NCBI GenBank assembly: GCA_016919605.1
Contig: JACXTQ010000073.1
Span: forward strand, 1-5,600
From: Methylovulum sp.
Lineage (GTDB): Bacteria; Pseudomonadota; Gammaproteobacteria; Methylococcales; Methylomonadaceae
Reading direction: 5' to 3'
DNA length: 5,600 nt
A program made the position numbers and the translations under genes. The stretch's first letter is position 1. Each line of letters starts with the position of its first letter. Below, piece after piece: positions 1-4,875 of this stretch. The notes beneath the pieces were generated by a model, which worked only from the letters and a program-made list of their open reading frames with translations, ran no database searches and was not told the origin of the DNA.

Positions 1-322
1 ATGCCAGTAATTGTGTATCTACCTCCGGGGATTCACTATCTTTTATATTCGCTAAAGCAATGATTGCCACATGATCTTGCAGTTTTTCAGCAATAACTTC
101 CGCAAGATATTTTGGTGCAATACTCTTAATAACGCTTACGGCCTCTAAATAGCCCAGTTTGTCTAGGATTTTAAGACGTTGCAAACTGCCTAATTTCACT
201 TCATTTGCGCGTATTTTATAGATCGCGTGCCTTGTAAGCGTTAAGTAATCAGCCAGTTGGACATCAGTTTTATGGCCAAGATAGCCTTTAAGCGCATCCA
301 ATAATTCAATATCGCTGTTCAT
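1..322 (-). CDS. Small helix-turn-helix DNA-binding protein, 3' end cut by window edge
   Basis: The minus strand is open from an ATG at 322-320 to the left edge (107 codons, no stop seen). The protein begins MNSDIELLDALKGYLG. Residues about 18-40 (KTDVQLADYLTLTRHAIYKI) have the spacing of a helix-turn-helix of the Cro/CI or phage-repressor type, followed by a charged helix and an amphipathic helical stretch (about 66-90). A role as a small transcriptional regulator follows from the fold; the target is unknown. No clear Shine-Dalgarno precedes the ATG, so the start rests on the reading frame and the placement of the HTH at the N-terminus. The gene diverges from two strong plus-strand promoters right upstream, a typical arrangement for an autoregulating repressor; that is inference. 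It could also be the antitoxin half of a pair whose partner lies to the left. Confidence 0.6.
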   Translation of the reverse strand, partial: MNSDIELLDALKGYLGHKTDVQLADYLTLTRHAIYKIRANEVKLGSLQRLKILDKLGYLEAVSVIKSIAPKYLAEVIAEKLQDHVAIIALANIKDSESPEVDTQLLA

Positions 323-339
323 AATAAATGGTGATTACA

Positions 340-368
340 TTGACATACCACTTTCTTTTCCTTAAAAT
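340..368 (+). promoter_or_regulatory. Sigma70-type promoter, copy 1
   Basis: TTGACA at 340-345, a 17-base spacer and TAAAAT at 363-368. It points away from the minus-strand HTH gene. Its -35 box lies in the segment that is fully conserved between the two repeat copies, so an operator may overlap it. Confidence 0.55.
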
Positions 369-429
369 CGTTTCCGAGTAAGTATTATTTAATAGTTCAT
401 ATTGCTGTTCGCAATAAAAGGTGATTACA

Positions 430-458
430 TTGACATACCATTTTATTTTCCTTAAAAT
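430..458 (+). promoter_or_regulatory. Sigma70-type promoter, copy 2
   Basis: TTGACA at 430-435, a 17-base spacer and TAAAAT at 453-458, the exact 90-bp repeat of the promoter at 340-368. Several neighbouring bases have changed while both boxes have not, which suggests that the promoter is maintained. The predicted transcript would start near 465 and run toward the small ORF at 551. Confidence 0.55.
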
Positions 459-550
459 TGTCTCTAGGTAAGTATTGTTTAGTGGATAAACATATAGGCT
501 CTATGTGGGTTCAGATTTTTTAGCTAAAACAGCCCATAATTAGGGTAATA

Positions 551-703
551 ATGATTTGTCGCTTTTTTGACGTTATGAACAAGCTTAAAAAGCTTAGATA
601 CTGCGGTGACTTAGATTGTAATATGCGCCGATGGCAAATAGAGAGGACGGAACGGCGACTAAAAACGTTTGAGGATGTCTGCATTGGACTTTGTAAAAGC
701 TGA
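551..703 (+). CDS. Possible small protein of 50 residues, unknown function
   Basis: An ATG at 551 opens 50 codons ending in TGA at 701-703. AGGG at 542-545 sits five bases upstream as a plausible ribosome binding site, and the tandem promoters at 340-458 point at it. The product is basic and cysteine-rich for its size (C3, C18, C23, C44, C48) and starts MICRFFDVMNKLKK. I recognise no family. An ORF of this length can arise by chance, so support rests only on the promoter, the ribosome site and the divergent placement relative to the HTH gene. An internal ATG at codon 9 is an alternative start. Confidence 0.25.
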   Translation: MICRFFDVMNKLKKLRYCGDLDCNMRRWQIERTERRLKTFEDVCIGLCKS

Positions 704-1423
704 AGCCATTCTCATCACAAGACCTATTCCCTCCGTTGAAAGGTTGACGGTTTCGTACTCACAGGGCATAAGTACGGGGGCTTGCTTCAAAATGGCTATA
801 GTATCGTTTCGTTGGTATAAGTTTATGTGCCAAGCAGCCTAATGGTTTTTAAAATCAAGGATGTGATGGTCGACTTTCGGTTGAATATGCTCGGCTCCAT
901 ACCTCACAGGGTGTGTCAATGAGAGCAATACCCAGTTGATAATCGCTGGTTATGATCTACAAGACCTTTTCGATCAGGTCATCAAAGCGTTTGTCACAGG
1001 ACTTGCATTGGTGGTATTGGTAAATGCGTTGCTGTTGCCGTAGCTGCACCGGATAGTGTCGCCGCTGTCGCAATGCCGTCAGGTGATGGTGTCAACTCAA
1101 CATAACTGCCGGATGGGGTATAGCATTGGGGTTTTTGATAGTTATAATTGAAGTTGCAGATTGTACATTTTATCAAAAGACCTTGCCTCCCCATAATAGA
1201 GCCTAAAAGATTATATCCCGCCTTCAGTAAATAACCGATTAATCGAATATGCTTTCTCAATTAGGGAAGTAGAAATTCTAGGCCGCGCTCTGTCTTTGGC
1301 ATTTGGGCAGGATTTTTACGGCAAGATAGCCTAAAAAATGTCCGTTTTTTGTTGGTCACGATAAAAAGCGGGGCGGCAACATAAGCTATTCGTTGTGATG
1401 TTTTCGTAATTACCCTGTTTTGG
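704..1423. other. Gene-poor intergenic stretch, possibly with decayed sequence
   Basis: No convincing complete gene is seen on either strand. A short plus-strand frame at 675-842 (55 codons) and a minus-strand frame at 994-1260 (88 codons, TTG start) lack ribosome sites and recognisable domains. A minus-strand frame at 957-1091 ends with a CxxC zinc-ribbon-like motif and is listed separately. No tRNA, rRNA or strong intrinsic terminator was identified. Confidence 0.5.
957..1091 (-). pseudogene. Possible relic of a transposase N-terminal zinc ribbon
   Basis: Read on the minus strand, this frame gives IYQYHQCKSCDKRFDDLIE and then a stop (TAG at 959-957). The string Y-x-C-K-S-C-x-K-R-F-D-D resembles the second CxxC knuckle of zinc-ribbon domains at the N-terminus of several insertion-sequence transposases. 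A minus-strand frame one base off (994-1260) holds a CTIC motif further upstream, so an old frameshifted fragment is conceivable. No catalytic domain or terminal inverted repeats were found, and the match is short. Confidence 0.2.
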
Positions 1424-1451
1424 TTGACAATATCGACAAAGGGAATATATT
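1424..1451 (+). promoter_or_regulatory. Sigma70-type promoter of the ferredoxin-globin operon
   Basis: TTGACA at 1424-1429, a 16-base spacer and TATATT at 1446-1451. It lies 84 bases before the ferredoxin start and gives a leader of roughly 75-80 nt. Just after the -10 box, TCCC (1462-1465) and GGGA (1472-1475) form a small inverted repeat that could be a leader hairpin or an operator half-site pair; that part is speculative. Confidence 0.55.
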
Positions 1452-1535
1452 AGTTCTATGCTCCCTGTTCTGGGATTGATTATGTTGCTGTAGACGGTGA
1501 TTGTCTTAATTCACTTTTAGCTAGATTGATAAGCG

Positions 1536-2018
1536 ATGGAAACTATCAAGGTAAGATTTAAAGAAGACGGGTTGGAGACGGTTGAAATCCAACCGGGCTT
1601 GCATTTGTTGGATGCCTTGCTGGCAAGGCGGATTGAAGTCCAACAGATTTGTGGCAGACGCGGCTTATGTGCGACTTGCCACGTTTTAGTCACTAAAAAT
1701 GCCCATCATTTGTCGCCACCAACGCAGCGGGAAACGTTGACGATGTCGGTCTTGACCGGAGCTAGGCCTAATAGCCGTTTGTCTTGCCAAGCTAAATTAA
1801 TCGGTGACAATGTTGAAGTGGCCTTTCCGGAAGGTTTGTATGTGGATTCTTTTGAATCATTGGAAAAGTTGATCGGGCAGCGTACCCAAGTGCCGATTTT
1901 GCATCCTATCACCGGCGATGTGCTGGTGCCTGCCAATAAAATAATCATACGCGCCATTATCGAAAAAATGACGCACTTGGATTTTGATATTGGCAAGGTG
2001 AAATATACCGACGCTTAG
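1536..2018 (+). CDS. [2Fe-2S] ferredoxin, adrenodoxin-type cluster spacing, C-terminal extension
   Basis: A 160-residue soluble electron carrier. Residues 1-100 form a beta-grasp ferredoxin domain; the cluster ligands are C39, C45, C48 and C84, i.e. C-x5-C-x2-C-x35-C. This is the adrenodoxin/Isc-like spacing rather than the plant or cyanobacterial C-x4-C-x2-C-x29-C. About 60 residues follow the domain (from about 101), making it longer than a usual ferredoxin of about 100-120; this tail has no recognised domain. The ATG is the first possible start, because a TAA lies one codon upstream in frame. The ribosome site is weak. It is the first gene after the promoter at 1424-1451 and lies 38 bases before the V4R gene. 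In this context it may donate electrons to a heme oxygenase or bilin reductase encoded elsewhere; that is inference. Confidence 0.9.
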   Translation: METIKVRFKEDGLETVEIQPGLHLLDALLARRIEVQQICGRRGLCATCHVLVTKNAHHLSPPTQRETLTMSVLTGARPNSRLSCQAKLIGDNVEVAFPEGLYVDSFESLEKLIGQRTQVPILHPITGDVLVPANKIIIRAIIEKMTHLDFDIGKVKYTDA

Positions 2019-2023
2019 GCGTT

Positions 2024-2032
2024 CCCCCCCCC
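2024..2032 (+). repeat. Homopolymer tract of nine C in the ferredoxin-V4R gap
   Basis: Nine consecutive C residues lie in the 38-base gap between the ferredoxin stop and the V4R start. Such tracts are prone to slipped-strand change. Here it is outside both reading frames, so a length change could at most alter spacing or mRNA structure. Confidence 0.9.
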
Positions 2033-2056
2033 TACACAAATGATAACGGTGAAACC

Positions 2057-2734
2057 ATGACGATTGATGTCACAGACGGCGGATTTCAAGGCTACCATAA
2101 CTATTACATCCCTGATGAATTTTTTAAGGTTGACGCAGAAAAAGGTGCAATTTACTTGCATGGTGGCGAACGCGCCGCCAAAGTTAGTGAATCTTTCATC
2201 AATGGCATGCATTTGGGTATTGAAGAAGAAATAGGCGATTCTTCAGGGCTGTTAATGTACGAATGCGGCCAGAAATGGGCGTTGCATGATATGAAACGTT
2301 TCAATGAAAAAATGCGCCATGAATACGGTGGCGGCAAGCAAGATATTTGGCAAATGAACAAAATGTTTGTCATGGAGACTTGGTGGTGGCCTTTGACCGT
2401 ACAAGGCTTCGGTGGCTGGCGCTTGACTTTGGGTGACAAAGACAACGAAGCTTTGCAAAGTAAAGGCTTGAGCGTGATAGAACTGCGCAATTCGGCGGTC
2501 GCTCAATCTATGGCGTTGGCGGGCAAACCAGTATGCCATATGTATGCCGGATTATTTGCCGGAGTGTTTTCCTTTTATGACCGCGAAGAACGTGGTTGCA
2601 TTGAAATTCAGTGTTACGCCATGGGCAATACTGTCTGCAAATTTTTGGTCGGCCCGAATAAATTGATGAATGCAGTAGAATTTTGGTCTAAGGAAGGCGC
2701 GACTGCGAATGAAATTTTGGCGAAACTAGGATGA
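2057..2734 (+). CDS. V4R-domain protein with complete cysteine set
   Basis: A 225-residue soluble protein. The C-terminal part (about 65-200) matches the V4R (4-vinyl reductase) domain: a YECGQKW segment with C70, then C160-H-M-Y-A-G-L-F-A-G, E-I-Q-C186-Y-A-M-G and C194-K-F-L-V. V4R domains bind small molecules or metals and occur in the bacteriochlorophyll factor BchJ and in aromatic-sensing regulators. There is no DNA-binding or ATPase domain here, so it is a stand-alone sensor or carrier. GGTGA at 2048-2052 is a ribosome site four bases before the ATG. The stop overlaps the start of the next gene as ATGA, suggesting translational coupling. Its position between a ferredoxin and a phycobiliprotein-like globin suggests tetrapyrrole handling; no ligand can be assigned from sequence. 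Confidence 0.85.
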   Translation: MTIDVTDGGFQGYHNYYIPDEFFKVDAEKGAIYLHGGERAAKVSESFINGMHLGIEEEIGDSSGLLMYECGQKWALHDMKRFNEKMRHEYGGGKQDIWQMNKMFVMETWWWPLTVQGFGGWRLTLGDKDNEALQSKGLSVIELRNSAVAQSMALAGKPVCHMYAGLFAGVFSFYDREERGCIEIQCYAMGNTVCKFLVGPNKLMNAVEFWSKEGATANEILAKLG

Positions 2735-3576
2735 CGGATATGGCCGAGTCCGGAATTGCCTACTCGGCGCTACAATTAGCGCATCTTAAAACCACCCTAT
2801 CTATATTGGCTGCGGCGGTGTCCGGTGCAACGCGGGAGGATGGCGTTGCCATGCCTGTGGCTAAACTGGCCGAAGTTGTAGTGCTGCCGGAACCATCGCT
2901 AATAATCCCTGAAAAGCCCGTGGCCGCTGTAGCAGACGACACAGTGAGCGTACCCATTTTGGCCGTCGAAGCGGAAATCGCCTCGGAAGATTTAGTTGCC
3001 GTATCAGCTGAGCCCGTAATAAGCCTTCAAGCACACGTGTCCGAACCTGTGTATTGCATAACGGATGTTGAAACGACATCCGCATTGGCGGCGGCTAGGT
3101 TTTTCGTAAACTTGCCTTGGCAAGGCGATCAAGTATCGACTGGTGCTGTTACACAACCTAGTGTGGCCAATCAAGTAAGCGAGACATATTTCCGTAAGCT
3201 CCCTTGGCAAGGTGACCAAACCTCGCTTGACACTGCTACACTACCGACTACGGCCAACCAAATAAGTGGGGTCTATTTTCGTAAGCTCCCGTGGCATAGC
3301 GGTCAAGCTTCGTCTGGCACGGCGACACGACCGACTACAGCCAACCAAATAAGTGGGGCCTATTTCCGTAAGCTTCCTTGGCATGGCCGCTCGTTTGAGG
3401 CGGAATTGGAACCATCGGCTATGTTAGATGGCTTATCGACGCTGTCTGTCCTAGCTACGCAAACGGCCATCCAAGCAGCCGCACGGCAATATGCTAAAAA
3501 ATCTATAACTGCCAGTAGTGGCGCACGGCGGTTTTTTTCGACGCTGCCGTGGTCAACCAAAACTCCAGCCCCTTAA
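2731..3576 (+). CDS. FxxLPW-repeat protein, candidate scaffold or linker, family unknown
   Basis: A 281-residue protein that I cannot assign to a family. Residues 9-35 look like an amphipathic helix. Residues 36-115 are rich in Ala, Val, Pro and Glu and look disordered. Four motifs, FFVNLPW (124) and YFRKLPW (153, 182, 211), are spaced by exactly 29 residues and joined by Gly/Ser/Thr/Gln-rich linkers containing T-A-N-Q-I-S-G. A helical stretch (about 240-258) is followed by a fifth motif, FFSTLPW (268-274), near the C-terminus. There is no signal peptide or membrane segment. Repeated short aromatic motifs on flexible linkers suggest multivalent binding to a partner, perhaps the globin made by the next gene; this is inference. 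The start overlaps the V4R stop by four bases. An ATG at 2740 with AGGA eight bases upstream is an equally good start. Confidence 0.8.
   Translation: MTDMAESGIAYSALQLAHLKTTLSILAAAVSGATREDGVAMPVAKLAEVVVLPEPSLIIPEKPVAAVADDTVSVPILAVEAEIASEDLVAVSAEPVISLQAHVSEPVYCITDVETTSALAAARFFVNLPWQGDQVSTGAVTQPSVANQVSETYFRKLPWQGDQTSLDTATLPTTANQISGVYFRKLPWHSGQASSGTATRPTTANQISGAYFRKLPWHGRSFEAELEPSAMLDGLSTLSVLATQTAIQAAARQYAKKSITASSGARRFFSTLPWSTKTPAP
3100..3381 (+). repeat. 87-bp (29-codon) tandem repeat, three units plus a partial fourth
   Basis: Units begin at 3100, 3187, 3274 and 3361, each opening with the codons of the aromatic FxxLPW motif; the last is partial and loses similarity after about 3381. The linkers before the third and fourth motifs are nearly identical in DNA (around 3247-3294 and 3334-3381) but differ at mainly synonymous sites. 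The repeats therefore arose by duplication and have been kept at the protein level. Confidence 0.9.
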
Positions 3577-3590
3577 TAAAGGAAAAGATC

Positions 3591-4187
3591 ATGAGCGCAC
3601 TTCTTAAAGTCTCTCCCAGTAGATTGCGAGACAACCCGCAAGTCGATGAGTTGTTTCGTATTGCCGAAAGCCGGCATTTTAATGAATACGAGTTTGAAAG
3701 ATATTTGGCTCTATTGCCTGACTACGCGGCACGCGTTGCCGCAGCGAAAGAAATCATCGCGCATGAGCAAGCGGTCGTTACCGAAACCATCAAGCAAGTG
3801 TTTTTTTTGTATCCGTTCGCAAAATACCACGAATTTCCAAGGGACAAATGCCACCGTGACGTGAGCTATGTCAGTGCTTACGCCACGCACAGCATGTTGA
3901 TGGATGAACCGGATTGGTTCGGCGACAGATTGTTATTATGGCTAAAAACCATTTTACAGGCGTTTTCCTATCCTGCTCGCGAGGAGCGCATAGGGGTCAA
4001 TCCGAAAACTATACTGCCTTACCCAGAAATTACCGCCTATGCCGACACCTTGCCAAAACGGCGGCGGGCAGTTTACGAAACCTATGCTAGGCTTTTAAAA
4101 AACTACCAAAACATATTATCTCCACAAACATTTTCGTTGATTGAACCCCATTTACAACTTGCCGTAGATATTTTGGCTTCTGAATAA
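3591..4187 (+). CDS. Phycobiliprotein-like globin with conserved bilin-site Cys-x-Arg-Asp
   Basis: A 198-residue protein, slightly longer than phycobiliprotein subunits (about 160-175). Residues about 50-130 match the allophycocyanin/phycocyanin core: K-C87-H-R89-D90-V-S-Y, then A-Y-A-T-H-S-M-L-M-D-E-P-D-W and D-R-L-L-L-W-L-K, the same order as C-x-R-D-x-x-Y, RYATYAMLAGDP and DERVLNGLK in allophycocyanins. C87 corresponds to the cysteine that carries the bilin in cyanobacteria (Cys84 region), and R89/D90 to the residues contacting it; C87 is the protein's only cysteine. An insert (about 128-148) and the C-terminal helix pair (155-195) differ from the antenna proteins. It probably belongs with the bilin biosynthesis-associated globins of heterotrophs; bilin binding is not proven. 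ATG 3591 has AAAGGAAAAG just upstream and starts 14 bases after the previous stop, so it is preferred to the in-frame ATG at 3549, inside that gene. Confidence 0.75.
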   Translation: MSALLKVSPSRLRDNPQVDELFRIAESRHFNEYEFERYLALLPDYAARVAAAKEIIAHEQAVVTETIKQVFFLYPFAKYHEFPRDKCHRDVSYVSAYATHSMLMDEPDWFGDRLLLWLKTILQAFSYPAREERIGVNPKTILPYPEITAYADTLPKRRRAVYETYARLLKNYQNILSPQTFSLIEPHLQLAVDILASE

Positions 4188-4197
4188 GCGAGTGACT

Positions 4198-4875
4198 ATG
4201 AATCTAGTTTCCGAACCAAGCAACGCAGTGCAGCAGTTAGGTACGCAAATCTTACAGAAAATTTTTGGCGAAGCCTCCCAGCGTTTTGATTTGGCGGAGG
4301 GTACGGTCATCGGCAATACCGATGTTCGTGTCATTTACCTTTCTTCTGATCTCATCCACGCGATTTATGACACCCTCAAATATCAAACCGGTGATGCCTG
4401 GTCGTTGATTTTAAAAAATTGCGGGTTGGTGTGGGGCAAACGGGTGGCTTTGTCGTTGGAAAAAGAAGTGTTTGCACTTGGCGGTGTCGCCTTGGGCGAG
4501 TTGGGGGTGGACAGTTATATCGCATTGTTGGAGCGTTATTTTGCCAATCACGGCTGGGGAAAAATGAGTTTTTCACTGACTGATGCAGAAAACCACGGCA
4601 TAGTTCGTGCGACTCTTGCCAATAGTTTGTTTGCACAAACCTTGACGGAAACGATGGAGCCTGTCGATTGTATGGTCGCGGGTATGTTGCAAAGCCTGTT
4701 TTCCGAAATTAGCGGACAAGAGTTGCAATGTGAGCAAATTGCGCATACCTACAGCGGCAAGGCCACCAGCGAGTTTATCATTAGCGGTGCAGCGCGGGTA
4801 TCGGCGTTGGCAAAACTGGACTTACAGGAATTGACCCCAGATGAAGTCTTGGCCGGATTGCGTTTTACCGGATAA
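4198..4875 (+). CDS. Second V4R-like protein, cysteine-poor
   Basis: A 225-residue soluble protein that shares its layout with the V4R gene at 2057-2734. It has a KNCGLVWGKR segment (C75-G-x-x-W, compare C70-G-x-x-W), a W-G-K-M-S-F-S-L-T-D strand, V-D-C158-M-V-A-G-M-L-Q, then E-Q-I-A-H-T-Y-S-G and S-E-F-I-I, and a similar tail (D-E-V-L-A-G-L, compare N-E-I-L-A-K-L). Where the classic domain has two cysteines (C186 and C194 in the other protein) this one has Ala182 and Ser191, so any metal or ligand site that uses them is lost. It may be a partner or a diverged sensor. The start is ATG 4198 with GCGAG at 4188-4192; a GTG at 4192 in the same frame would add two residues. It follows the globin by ten bases and overlaps the kinase start. 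Confidence 0.7.
   Translation: MNLVSEPSNAVQQLGTQILQKIFGEASQRFDLAEGTVIGNTDVRVIYLSSDLIHAIYDTLKYQTGDAWSLILKNCGLVWGKRVALSLEKEVFALGGVALGELGVDSYIALLERYFANHGWGKMSFSLTDAENHGIVRATLANSLFAQTLTETMEPVDCMVAGMLQSLFSEISGQELQCEQIAHTYSGKATSEFIISGAARVSALAKLDLQELTPDEVLAGLRFTG

Larger units (their letters stand above)
309..484. repeat. Tandem 90-bp direct duplication of the HTH gene's start region
   Basis: Positions 309-394 and 399-484 align without gaps at a period of exactly 90 bp, with roughly a dozen mismatches. The stretch 330-350 / 420-440 is identical. Copy 1 contains the start codon of the HTH gene (CAT at 320-322 on the plus strand). In copy 2 the same place reads CGC, so the start codon is lost. Both copies keep a plus-strand promoter. 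Confidence 0.85.

Noticed and set aside
581..595. Inverted repeat AAGCTT-aaa-AAGCTT as a regulatory hairpin
   Set aside because: It is short, AT-rich and has no U-tract; AAGCTT is itself a palindrome, so the symmetry is cheap.
675..842. Plus-strand frame of 55 codons
   Set aside because: The GAGG before the ATG is too close to act as a ribosome site, and the product resembles nothing I know.
994..1260. Minus-strand frame of 88 codons as a gene
   Set aside because: It starts with TTG, has no ribosome site, an odd Ala/Thr-rich composition and no domain; a shifted frame of the same strand looks more protein-like.
1318..1350. Intrinsic terminator (ACGGCA paired with TGTCCGT, then six T)
   Set aside because: The stem is only about six base pairs with a bulge and a long A-rich loop, too weak to call.
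1706..1996. Minus-strand frames inside the ferredoxin gene
   Set aside because: They are antisense to a clear [2Fe-2S] ferredoxin with all four ligands.
2152..2539. Minus-strand frames of about 95-112 codons inside the first V4R gene
   Set aside because: They are antisense to a well-supported V4R domain and show no domain of their own.
3100..3381. CRISPR-like array
   Set aside because: The 87-bp units lie in one reading frame and encode a periodic protein motif; there are no unique spacers.
3549..3590. Upstream start for the phycobiliprotein-like gene
   Set aside because: It would overlap the previous gene, has no ribosome site, and adds residues not seen in the family; ATG 3591 has a good ribosome site.
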